Below, piece by piece: positions 10,901-17,822 of a stretch of DNA of 64,000 nucleotides. The position numbers were made by a program, and so were the translations under genes. The notes beneath the pieces are model-generated. The model had not been told where the DNA came from, did not search any database, and saw only the letters and a program-made list of their open reading frames with translations. The DNA is from Pedobacter boryungensis. GTDB taxonomy: Bacteria; Bacteroidota; Bacteroidia; Sphingobacteriales; Sphingobacteriaceae. The DNA lies in assembly GCF_013204825.1 (NCBI RefSeq), contig NZ_JABMKV010000005.1, positions 1 through 64,000 of the forward strand, written 5' to 3'. Each line of letters opens with the position of its first letter. The stretch's first letter is position 1.

Positions 10901-11097
10901 AATTGTTAAATAAAACACCATTTGGTAAAGTAAGTTTGGCAGTATCAGCGGCTAACATTTTACTTTGGACTCCAAAATCTAATGTTTACATCGACCCTGA
11001 AGCTAATATTTTTGGCACAAATAATTCACAAGGGAGAGAGTTTACTTCAATTCCCTCTACAAAAACATTTGGTTTAACATTAAATGCTACATTTTAG
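7948..11097 (+). CDS. SusC/RagA family TonB-linked outer membrane protein
   Basis: 1049 aa. The signal peptide ends at ALA before QQ. A carboxypeptidase-regulatory-like domain (residues ~24-100, IKGKITDSEGAPIPGANV) leads to the TonB-box-like VVVTAVGIEK and a plug domain with the SusC hallmarks PLFVIDGMPIDN and LKGANAAALYGSQGVNGAI. The remainder is a large beta-barrel ending in TFGLTLNATF. It imports a ligand captured by the SusD partner 22 nt downstream, powered by TonB-ExbBD. No glycoside hydrolase or peptidase gene lies beside the pair, so the substrate cannot be inferred. No N-terminal STN domain is present, so it is probably not itself a sigma/anti-sigma signal transducer. Confidence 0.95.
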   Translation: MKQKLLLLMVMSCWLFNVALAQQITIKGKITDSEGAPIPGANVKVQNTQKFAVSDSEGGYVINVPNGSTALEFSFIGYVSQTKTIGTSRTIDVVLVGDSKSLDVVVVTAVGIEKNKASLGYSAVIIKNEDLTNGKQTNLINGLTGKTPGVQIGRSSGGVNTATRITMRGTRSLQGEGQPLFVIDGMPIDNSASQPSSTSANQVDVGNRIGDINPDDIESVTILKGANAAALYGSQGVNGAIVITTKTGKDAAMRNKKLEINVVSTFQMDKVQKLPELQNEFGSGYENGTGNPAIYDEIENTNWGPKFDGKMVQSGPTLANGHTLMIPYSAVSDNAKNFFNTGTNIQNSISFQGGNEKGSFYASLSDNQVKGVVPEDKFRRNTFKFSGSTKLANNFNVNANVSYNKNLTNTSFVGTGNNSVISDVLNVSRQINLANFKDWKNYEFATTQGFFNGYQPNPYYAIANNRFSDNLDRFLGSLQMGYAPTNWLNVTWRLGTDYTSTRRKQTFEKTVFGTGQRPTATPGAIIEDAFSNRIMNSDLLLTFKKDLSKDFNATLILLNNIRQTDTRNLTASASAISTPGFFNLSNRVGELGGSETINKKRLIGWAGDLTVGYKEYLFLNGTLRNDISSTLPKDNNSYFYPSTSISFIPTEAFSALKNNKILSYAKLRASFAKVGSDANAYSLVPTFGAAAGFPFGSLAAFTLSNTTPNPTLKPEFTTSYEIGTELSFLKDKVGIDFTYYSTSTDGQIINIGIPAASGFTAATVNAGVVTNKGIEVALKGNPFRNRDGFSWNFTVSYTHNVNVVKSLYQDSKQLSLGTGDPVPTAIVGQPISLLGTAYLRDPQGRIVVDAVSGYIKLDPKLKNLGQVNPKHILGFNNTFSYKSFSLSTTFDYRTGNVIYSGTKNTLTFTGSSLETTKYGREAFVYPNSVIETSPGVFTPNTTVKTRSGNFDFWYGNFNSFAESSIVDAAFLKLRDASFSYQLPAKLLNKTPFGKVSLAVSAANILLWTPKSNVYIDPEANIFGTNNSQGREFTSIPSTKTFGLTLNATF

Positions 11098-11119
11098 TAT
11101 TAATAAATAATTTAATAAT

Positions 11120-12658
11120 ATGAAGATTAAATATATAAAAGGAATAGCCATGTTATCGCTTATGTTTGCGGTAACAGGTTGTGAAAAGAATTTTTTGGAT
11201 ATCAACAGCAATCCCAATATCCCTACAACAACAACTCCAGAACTTGTTCTACCTGCTGCTCTAACTAATACAGGAGCGGCTGTGAATAATAATTTAAATG
11301 TACTTGGAAACTTGTTGACAGGAAATTGGGGTCAATCTCCTGATTTCTTATTTTATCAACCCCAAGAAACATATCAATTAACCCCCAATACATATGATGC
11401 TGTTTGGACTTCTATATACGCAGGTGGTTTAAATGATTATAAATATGTAGAAAATCAAGCAATTACAACAGGAAAGAAAAATGCTATTGCAATTTCTAAA
11501 ATTATGCAGGCATATAATTTTCAATTACTTGTGGATACTTGGGGTGATATTCCATTTTCTGATGCTTTAAAAGGTGCCGCAGGAACCACACCTAAATATG
11601 ATAAGGCTGAAGATGTTTATGATGGAATTTTGGCGATGATTGATGCTGGTATTGCAAGTATAAATACTGCAGCAGGAGCAGATAATCCATCAGCATCAAG
11701 TGATATTATGTTTGGAGGATCAAATGTTACCACTGCAATGGCTAAATGGTTAAGATTTGCTAATACTTTAAAATTACGTGTTTTATTAAGGCAATCCCTA
11801 ATTCCTTCTCGCGCTACTAAAGTAGCAGCAGGTTTTGCAAGTTTAGCAGGTCAGTCCTTTTTAAATGCAGGAGAGAATGCAGGAGTTAATCCGGGCTATA
11901 TTAATCAAGCAGGTAAATATAATCCATTATATGGTCAAATAGGGTTTAATGTGGCTGGTGCTGAAACTTCTAACTATCAGGCAACTAGAGCTAATAAGTA
12001 TGCAGTAGATTTTTTATTAGCAAATGCAGATCCTAGGATTAGTTTGTTGTACAGGGCAGCTGTAAAACCAGTAGATCCTTTAGCAACTTATGTTGGTGTA
12101 TATCCAGGAACAACCGCAACACCTACAACAAAAAAAGACAATTATTCTGCAGTCGGTGCTGGTGTCTTACCCTCAAGTGCGAATAGTGGTTTTTCTAAGT
12201 CAGCTTATTTATTAACAGCTGCAGAAGGGTTCTTTTTGCAAGCAGAAGCTTATTTAAAGGGATATCTTCCTGGCGGTGCTGCTGCAGCCCAAACAGCTTA
12301 TCAAACAGGTATTGAAGAATCATTTAAACTATTAGGTTCTACAGCAGCTGCAGCAAATACCTATTATACAAGCTCAACTCAACCATTAGTTAACTGGGTA
12401 GCTGCTACTACAGCAGGAAGTCAATTTGAAGCCATTATTACTCAGAAGTGGATTGCCAATAATGGATTTAATGGTAACGAAGCTTGGGCTGAATATCGTC
12501 GTACTGGCTTCCCAACTAATATTCCTATTGGGTTAAATAATTCTAGTGGTGGTAAATTACCATTGCGTATGCCTTATCCACAGAATGAAATGTCAACAAA
12601 TGGACCTAATGTGCCTGTAATTAATATATTTACAGATAAAATTTTCTGGGAGAAGTAA
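11120..12658 (+). CDS. SusD/RagB family nutrient-binding outer membrane lipoprotein
   Basis: 512 aa. The lipoprotein signal peptide has lipobox AVTGC with Cys21. The N-terminal CEKNFLDINSNP and later TTPELVLPAA are typical of the SusD-like group that pairs with SusC, and the C-terminal LPLRMPYPQNEM is the characteristic end motif. Helical repeats of TPR type form the surface cap that binds ligand over the SusC barrel. It follows susC by 22 nt and is followed by a perfect terminator hairpin, so the operon is just these two genes. Confidence 0.95.
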   Translation: MKIKYIKGIAMLSLMFAVTGCEKNFLDINSNPNIPTTTTPELVLPAALTNTGAAVNNNLNVLGNLLTGNWGQSPDFLFYQPQETYQLTPNTYDAVWTSIYAGGLNDYKYVENQAITTGKKNAIAISKIMQAYNFQLLVDTWGDIPFSDALKGAAGTTPKYDKAEDVYDGILAMIDAGIASINTAAGADNPSASSDIMFGGSNVTTAMAKWLRFANTLKLRVLLRQSLIPSRATKVAAGFASLAGQSFLNAGENAGVNPGYINQAGKYNPLYGQIGFNVAGAETSNYQATRANKYAVDFLLANADPRISLLYRAAVKPVDPLATYVGVYPGTTATPTTKKDNYSAVGAGVLPSSANSGFSKSAYLLTAAEGFFLQAEAYLKGYLPGGAAAAQTAYQTGIEESFKLLGSTAAAANTYYTSSTQPLVNWVAATTAGSQFEAIITQKWIANNGFNGNEAWAEYRRTGFPTNIPIGLNNSSGGKLPLRMPYPQNEMSTNGPNVPVINIFTDKIFWEK

Positions 12659-12673
12659 AAGTGCTCAATAATT

Positions 12674-12710
12674 AAAAAGCCTGAAATCTGTTAAGATTTC
12701 AGGCTTTTTA
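12674..12710. terminator. Terminator after susD, usable on both strands
   Basis: A perfect 15-bp inverted repeat (12674-12688 with 12695-12709) has core GCCTGAAATC, flanking A and T tracts and a 6-nt loop. It ends the susCD transcript. It could also stop leftward transcription reaching it past the CPBP gene. Confidence 0.88.
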
Positions 12711-12826
12711 TTAAAAATATGATTTAGATTTTCATAGCCACGGGCTGGAAGTTTATTGTTTTATAACATATATATTGTGCATTTGTAATTAATATAAAAA
12801 CAAATTAATGGAATTATGTATGATTT

Positions 12827-13390
12827 CTATACCAGTAAAAATCTTTCTAAAGTTGCCATTAAATTACTTCCTATATGCATTGCCATTGGGGTGTAAATAG
12901 ATTTAGTATAATATCTAGCATAGCCATATAAACAAGCATCAACAAAAACCTGACAAATGCCTACATTAGATTCTAAAGTATTCTCATAAGTAAAGCTATG
13001 TGAAAGTACAAAGCTAATAGCTTGTACAAATATAGCCACATGAATATTTAGTTTTTTGTTCAGCTTGCTTAAAAGAATACCTCTAAATACAAGTTCTTCA
13101 GCAATGGGTGCTAATATTACTGCGCCCGTAATTCTAATAATAGAAATTAGAAGTTCGTGTCTCCATGGATTGATATTAACTAATCCACTGCCAAAAAGAA
13201 GATATTCCGTGATCACAGCAAACATTATGAAACCTAAAACAATAAAAATTGCTGTGCTGATTTTTGTAGGTTTTTGAAGAAGAAAATCTTCAGATTGCAC
13301 TTTCCCTCTTTTTTTAAGTATAAACATCAAAGCAATAATTCCAATAAAGGGTAACACTCTAATTAGAGCGCTTTTTAATTCAGTATCCAT
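12827..13390 (-). CDS. CPBP family intramembrane metalloprotease
   Basis: 187 aa, four to five membrane segments. The three CPBP (Abi/CAAX protease-like) motifs are visible: EELVFRG with Glu98, Glu99 and Arg103; LSHS with His131; and MHIGSN with His172. These make up the expected Glu/His metal site within the membrane. Family members process prenylated or other small peptides, or act in bacteriocin self-protection. No peptide-like substrate gene is adjacent. A 94-aa unknown lies 32 nt upstream on the same strand and may be co-transcribed. Confidence 0.88.
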   Translation of the reverse strand: MDTELKSALIRVLPFIGIIALMFILKKRGKVQSEDFLLQKPTKISTAIFIVLGFIMFAVITEYLLFGSGLVNINPWRHELLISIIRITGAVILAPIAEELVFRGILLSKLNKKLNIHVAIFVQAISFVLSHSFTYENTLESNVGICQVFVDACLYGYARYYTKSIYTPMAMHIGSNLMATLERFLLV

Positions 13391-13422
13391 TATATTATTT
13401 AATTAGGAAATATTACATTCTA

Positions 13423-13707
13423 TTATCGCCATTCGTATACAACGGCTTTTATAATTTGCTTACAAGCAATTTCAGTTAAATCAAAACGTTCTTTTAATAA
13501 ATTCAAAGTAATCTCTTCTCCTAAACACAAATCATACTTGCTCCAATTTTTATAATCGGCGGCAACTTTCCATATATTTTTAAAAAGTGTTAATGCATCA
13601 TTTTCTAAATGATGAGAAATATAAGATTCGAATTTCCATGGCATATGCCAAGTTTGAAAGGTTAAAACAGTTTCTTCTATTTTTTTAAGAGCTGATTTAT
13701 GATTCAT
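13423..13707 (-). CDS. Small hypothetical protein
   Basis: 94 aa, no signal peptide or membrane segment. It is rich in Trp, Tyr and Phe (WHMPWKFESY, NIWKVAADYKNWSKYD) and probably alpha-helical; I do not recognise the family. It ends 32 nt before the CPBP protease start on the same strand, so the two may be one transcript. Confidence 0.6.
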   Translation of the reverse strand: MNHKSALKKIEETVLTFQTWHMPWKFESYISHHLENDALTLFKNIWKVAADYKNWSKYDLCLGEEITLNLLKERFDLTEIACKQIIKAVVYEWR

Positions 13708-14009
13708 TTGCTAGTCCTTAAAGGTGATATTGTCATTTAATTCTGCTTTTAAAATTCAAATTCATTCCTTGATTTCAATTATTCCTAATAAAAATTAATT
13801 ATAAAGCTTAGGAATTAGCTTAAATCAAGCACTTTAATATCTATCTATTGAATTCGACGCTTTAAAAAGCTTTTACTATTCTTTTTGTCTAAGTTATTGT
13901 TAAAAAGAATGTTAGATATACTCTTTTAGGATGAAACCACACTACGAAATCTTAGCTAATTAAGTGAGCAAATGGAATTGTAGATAAAAATTTAAACCAC
14001 TAAAATCAA

Positions 14010-14214
14010 ATGCATATATTTTATTCTTTGGTTTTTTTCTTCTGCATGTTTTGATTTCTTCTTGTAGGAAAATTACTTCGCATTTAAGTCGGGAGGCTTT
14101 GCGTTGAAGGAAAAGTCTTTTGATTTAAAGGAATTTGATATTTCTAATCGAGAGATATACCAAAATCTAAATTCTTTGACCTATTATGCCCTGTTTGTAC
14201 TGTTTTTATATTAA
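14010..14214 (+). pseudogene. Possible frameshifted remnant of a small lipoprotein gene
   Basis: The ~600 bases between 13708 and 14317 hold no intact gene. Within them, a start at 14010 reads a few hydrophobic residues and then a stop. The adjacent frame carries a hydrophobic run ending in LISSC, like a lipobox. A third frame is open from 14068 to 14214 (48 codons, ENYFAFKSGG... to LFVLFLY). Together these look like one short lipoprotein gene broken by frameshifts, but chance open frames cannot be excluded. Confidence 0.25.
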
Positions 14215-14316
14215 TTTAATAAAATTACGCTATTAAATCCTTTGCGTACCAACCTATTTAATTGTTTTAGTGAATTTTTAGAAATTATGAGCAGGAACAA
14301 TACATTCTTTTTAACT

Positions 14317-14350
14317 CAAAAACCGCTAATAACTGATTATTAGCGGTTTT
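14317..14350 (-). terminator. Terminator downstream of tRNA-Met
   Basis: AAAACCGCTAATAA (14319-14332) and TTATTAGCGGTTTT (14337-14350) form a perfect 14-bp stem with a 4-nt loop. On the minus strand it is followed by a T run. It lies 8 nt beyond the tRNA 3' end. Confidence 0.85.
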
Positions 14351-14358
14351 GTAATTTG

Positions 14359-14432
14359 TAGCGGGAACGAGAGTTGAACTCGTGACCTCAGGGTTATGAA
14401 TCCTGCGCTCTAACCAACTGAGCTACCCCGCC
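14359..14432 (-). tRNA. tRNA-Met (anticodon CAT)
   Basis: The minus strand folds as a 74-nt tRNA. The acceptor begins GGCGGGG and closes with TCCCGCT plus discriminator A. The D arm is GCTC-AGTTGGTTA-GAGC. The anticodon arm is CAGGA-TTCATAA-CCCTG with anticodon CAT (one A-C mismatch at the loop end of the stem). The T arm is ACGAG-TTCAACT-CTCGT. CCA is not encoded. A CAT anticodon could also be tRNA-Ile with lysidine; the Bacteroidota elongator Met pattern seems a better match. Confidence 0.92.
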
Positions 14433-14478
14433 AAATTAAAATAATAGCAAATGTTGAATACTATTTTTTAAAGAGTTG

Positions 14479-14486
14479 CAAATATA
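14479..14486 (-). promoter_or_regulatory. Probable -7 element of the tRNA-Met promoter
   Basis: On the minus strand TATATTTG matches the Bacteroidota -7 consensus TAnnTTTG. It sits about 46 nt upstream of the tRNA 5' end. The -33 TTG is not at ideal spacing, so the call rests on the -7 box alone. Confidence 0.4.
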
Positions 14487-14558
14487 GAATAAATTACTTT
14501 TCTTTAGAAACAAATAATAAAAAATAGTCCATTATTTTTAGAACAGAGGTGTTTAAGG

Positions 14559-14939
14559 ATGTCAGAAAAGAAAAAATTTACATTAGAATATGAGTTGAGA
14601 TCATCTCCCCGTATATTATTCAGTTTTATTAGTGAACCAAATGGCTTATCGCAATGGTTTGCTGATGATGTGATTTTTAGAGATCAGGTTTACACTTTTA
14701 CTTGGGATGATGAGGTGCAGAAAGCAAAACTCCTTAGCATAAAGGAAAATAAATTAGTGAAATTTAAATGGCTTGACGATGATCCTCATTGCTATTTCGA
14801 AATGGAAATTGTACAAGATGAGTTAACTAATGACGTGGCTTTATCTATTACAGATTTTGCTACTGATGAGACTCGTGCAGAGAGAACACAAATTTGGGAC
14901 AATCAAATCACTTACCTGCTTAGTGTAATTGGTGCCTAA
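14559..14939 (+). CDS. START-like domain protein (SRPBCC fold)
   Basis: 126 aa cytoplasmic protein. It has the helix-grip pattern of AHSA1/START-like proteins: an N-terminal FTLEYELRSSPRILFSFISEPNGLSQWFADDV, then a beta-rich middle (YTFTWDDEVQKAKLL, KFKWLDD) and a C-terminal helix WDNQITYLLSVIGA. This short version is a Bacteroidota-typical START-like family of unknown ligand. It begins a rightward group with the LptF/G permease 30 nt further on. The ligand and role are not evident. Confidence 0.8.
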   Translation: MSEKKKFTLEYELRSSPRILFSFISEPNGLSQWFADDVIFRDQVYTFTWDDEVQKAKLLSIKENKLVKFKWLDDDPHCYFEMEIVQDELTNDVALSITDFATDETRAERTQIWDNQITYLLSVIGA

Positions 14940-14969
14940 ATTTTCGTCGGCTTTGCCTATCTTTGCATA

Positions 14970-16412
14970 TTGAAAAAGATACATTTATTACTCATAAAGG
15001 CATTCATTAGACCATTCATTGTCACTTTTTTTGTGGTGATGTTTATTCTATTAATGTTTTTCCTGTTTAAGTATGTAGATGACTTAATAGGAAAAGGGTT
15101 TGAATGGTATACCATTGCAGAAGTAATGATGTATGCTTCCGCTTCAAACGTAGCAATGGCATTACCACTTTCTATTTTGCTTTCTTCTATCATGACGTTT
15201 GGTAGCTTGGGTGAAAACTACGAACTTGTAGCTATTAAATCTGCTGGAGTATCTTTACAAAAGGCAATGCGGCCATTATTTGTATTAATCATTGGTCTTT
15301 CGATTGCATCGTTTTTATTTTCTGATTATATGCTTCCTAAAGCCAATTTAAAATATGGCTCTTTGCTTTGGGATATGCGTAATAAAAAGCTTTCCTTTTT
15401 AATTAAACCAGGAGTTTTTAATAATAGCATACCTAATTATGCTATGAGAGTTGAACGTAAAGGCGAAGGAGCAGTAGACTCCTTATACGGTATTATGATT
15501 TATGACCACACAGGAGGTAATGGAATTCCAAAAATTATTATGGCACAAAAAGGAAGAATGGCCAAAACCAGTGATGGTAAATACTTAGTGCTAAAATTAG
15601 TTGATGGCGTTAGGTATGAAGAAACTAACGGGAGCGGAAGTTCCTCGTATAATCCTCGTCAGGCTTTTAACAGAATGCGTTTTAAGCAAACTGAAGTGAA
15701 ATTTGATTTTTCTAGTTTTAAAGGTTTAAGTCGTACTCAGGAAGAAAGTTTCAAAAACAATGCACCGATGCTTAATTTGAAAGAACTTTCTCATCGAGAA
15801 GATTCTTTAAGTAAATCATTAGACAGTGTAAATAAAAGCACAAAAGTTAATGCAGGGAGTTATTTTAAACAAAATAATTACCAAAAGGGATATAGTAAGA
15901 TGAAAGCACCGGCAACTATTATCACAGGTTCTATATTGAATGTTATTCCAAAAAATCAACGGTTACAAGCTTTGCAAAATGGACTTGAACAGGCTGAAAC
16001 TATTAAGCAGGTTGTGAGCAATCGTATTTTAGAACATAGTCTTCGTGAAAAGGAAATTATAAAAGCACGTATTGAATATCAAAGGAAATATACCTTAGCT
16101 GTTTCATGCTTACTTTTGTTTTTTATAGGCGCACCCTTAGGGGCAATCATAAGAAAAGGTGGACTAGGTTTGCCTGTTGTGATTGCGGTTGTGTTTTTCT
16201 TAATCTATCACATTATTTCTACAGTAGCAGAGAAATCTGCAAAGGAAGGTTCATTAGATCCTATTTTTGGCATGTGGACGGCTATATTAATTTTAACTCC
16301 TTTAGGTATATTTTTAACTTATAAAGCAACTGTAGATTCTGCTTTATTTGACATCGACTACTATAAGCAGCTTCTTGCCAACCTTTTTAAGCGTAAAAGC
16401 CATAAAAATTAG
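14970..16412 (+). CDS. LptF/LptG family permease of the LPS export ABC transporter
   Basis: 480 aa. Three membrane helices lie at the N-terminus (LIKAFIRPFIVTFFVVMFILLMFFLFKYVDDL and following), a long periplasmic region of ~270 residues in the middle, and three more helices at the C-terminus (FFIGAPLGAIIRKGGLGLPV is a family signature). With a second LptF/G subunit and the LptB ATPase it extracts LPS from the inner membrane. The start is TTG 14970; no ATG fits better. A TATCTTTG box lies directly upstream at 14958-14965, so the mRNA may be nearly leaderless. A Bacteroidota genome normally has two such permeases; F and G cannot be told apart here. Confidence 0.9.
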   Translation: MKKIHLLLIKAFIRPFIVTFFVVMFILLMFFLFKYVDDLIGKGFEWYTIAEVMMYASASNVAMALPLSILLSSIMTFGSLGENYELVAIKSAGVSLQKAMRPLFVLIIGLSIASFLFSDYMLPKANLKYGSLLWDMRNKKLSFLIKPGVFNNSIPNYAMRVERKGEGAVDSLYGIMIYDHTGGNGIPKIIMAQKGRMAKTSDGKYLVLKLVDGVRYEETNGSGSSSYNPRQAFNRMRFKQTEVKFDFSSFKGLSRTQEESFKNNAPMLNLKELSHREDSLSKSLDSVNKSTKVNAGSYFKQNNYQKGYSKMKAPATIITGSILNVIPKNQRLQALQNGLEQAETIKQVVSNRILEHSLREKEIIKARIEYQRKYTLAVSCLLLFFIGAPLGAIIRKGGLGLPVVIAVVFFLIYHIISTVAEKSAKEGSLDPIFGMWTAILILTPLGIFLTYKATVDSALFDIDYYKQLLANLFKRKSHKN

Positions 16413-16490
16413 ATTAAGAACATTTTTTCTAGTTCGTATTCCTTTACTTATTGATGATATTTTATGCGAAATTATTGCTAACAAAGGTTG

Positions 16491-16498
16491 TAACTTTG
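16491..16498 (+). promoter_or_regulatory. Possible -7 element of the ribBA promoter
   Basis: TAACTTTG matches TAnnTTTG and lies 56 nt upstream of the ribBA start codon, in the gap after the lpt gene. No -33 TTG at ideal spacing is visible. No FMN riboswitch pattern was found in this leader. Confidence 0.35.
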
Positions 16499-16553
16499 CA
16501 AAGTGAAACTATAAGGGAATAATTGCCCTAAATAGGTTATTGATACATATAAA

Positions 16554-17765
16554 ATGAAAATAAAATTAAATACAATAGACGAAGCTCTTGAGGATATCAA
16601 AGCTGGTAAAATAATTATAGTGGTGGATGATGAGGATCGTGAAAATGAAGGGGACTTTATCACGGCGGCCAGAAATGTAACACCAGAAGTAATTAATTTT
16701 ATGTCTAAGTATGGAAGAGGATTAATCTGTGCTCCATTAATTGAAGATCTTTGTAACGATTTGAAATTAGACTTAATGGTGCAAAATAATACAGTTTTAC
16801 ATCAAACACCATTCACCGTATCGGTTGATTTAATTGGGCATGGATGTACTACAGGTATCTCTACACACGATAGAGCTAAAACTGTGCAAGCGTTAATCAA
16901 TCCAGATACTAAACCAGAAGATTTAGGTCGACCAGGTCATATTTTTCCTTTAAAGGCAAGAAGAGAAGGGGTGTTGAGAAGAACCGGTCATACAGAAGCT
17001 ACTATAGATATCGCTAGGCTTGCAGGTTTTGAACCAGCAGGAGTTTTGGTGGAGATCATGAATGAAGATGGTACTATGGCTCGTTTGCCTGATTTAGTAC
17101 ATATCGCTGCTCAGCATGAGCTTAAAATCATTTCAATTAAAGACCTTATTGCTTATCGCCTTGCAGCAGAAAGCTTAATTAAAGAAGAAGTTACCGTAAA
17201 TCTACCAACTCAATGGGGAGATTTTAAAATGACTGCTTATACTCAGCTTAGTAATAATGCTACGCACTTAGCTATTAGCAAAGGAGAGTGGGCGGCTGAT
17301 GAACCTATTCTTGCTAGAATTCACAGTTCATGTGTTACCGGTGATATTTTTGGTTCTTGTCGTTGTGATTGCGGACCTCAATTGCATGCTGCTTTTCAGA
17401 TGATTGAAAAAGAAGGGAAAGGAATTGTTGTGTATATGAACCAAGAGGGAAGAGGAATTGGCTTGATTAATAAATTGCGATCTTATAATTTGCAGGATGC
17501 TGGTTTTGATACCGTTGAAGCTAATATAGAGTTGGGCTTTAAGGGCGATGAACGCGATTATGGTGTTGGTGCACAAATATTAAGGGCACAAGGTGTAAGT
17601 AAAATGAAATTGTTATCTAATAATCCAACAAAACGAGCAGGGTTAATTGGTTACGGTTTAGAAATTGTAGAGAATATACCAATTGAGATTGAGAGTAATA
17701 AACATAATGAGACCTATTTAAAAACTAAACGTGATAAAATGGGTCACCACATTATGAAAGGTTAG
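16554..17765 (+). CDS. ribBA: Bifunctional 3,4-dihydroxy-2-butanone-4-phosphate synthase / GTP cyclohydrolase II
   Basis: 403 aa. It catalyses the two entry reactions of riboflavin synthesis. The N-terminal ~205 residues are DHBP synthase, with [11 protein letters not shown] and the [13 protein letters not shown] block. The C-terminal half is GTP cyclohydrolase II, with the zinc-binding [17 protein letters not shown], the [17 protein letters not shown] block and [16 protein letters not shown]. Both sets of catalytic motifs look intact. The gene is monocistronic or follows the lpt gene after 141 nt. A bidirectional terminator separates it from the convergent tamB. The downstream flavin enzyme ribF is elsewhere in the window (34656-35618). 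Confidence 0.96.
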   Translation: MKIKLNTIDEALEDIKAGKIIIVVDDEDRENEGDFITAARNVTPEVINFMSKYGRGLICAPLIEDLCNDLKLDLMVQNNTVLHQTPFTVSVDLIGHGCTTGISTHDRAKTVQALINPDTKPEDLGRPGHIFPLKARREGVLRRTGHTEATIDIARLAGFEPAGVLVEIMNEDGTMARLPDLVHIAAQHELKIISIKDLIAYRLAAESLIKEEVTVNLPTQWGDFKMTAYTQLSNNATHLAISKGEWAADEPILARIHSSCVTGDIFGSCRCDCGPQLHAAFQMIEKEGKGIVVYMNQEGRGIGLINKLRSYNLQDAGFDTVEANIELGFKGDERDYGVGAQILRAQGVSKMKLLSNNPTKRAGLIGYGLEIVENIPIEIESNKHNETYLKTKRDKMGHHIMKG

Positions 17766-17789
17766 GCAAATAGATGGGGCATATAAATA

Positions 17790-17822
17790 AAAATCCAAAG
17801 CTTATTTTCGCTTTGGATTTTT
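17790..17822. terminator. Bidirectional terminator between ribBA and tamB
   Basis: AAAATCCAAAGC and GCTTTGGATTTT form a stem across an 8-nt loop, with A/T tracts on both sides. The stem arm contains the last codons of tamB, and the tamB stop codon (17802-17804) lies in the loop, so it serves both converging genes. Confidence 0.8.

Noticed and set aside
14957..15193. Minus-strand 78-aa frame over the start of the lpt permease
   Set aside because: Antisense shadow; no recognisable protein features.
16413..16553. FMN riboswitch upstream of ribBA
   Set aside because: The conserved RFN-element blocks were not found in the leader; the same holds for the region before ribF.
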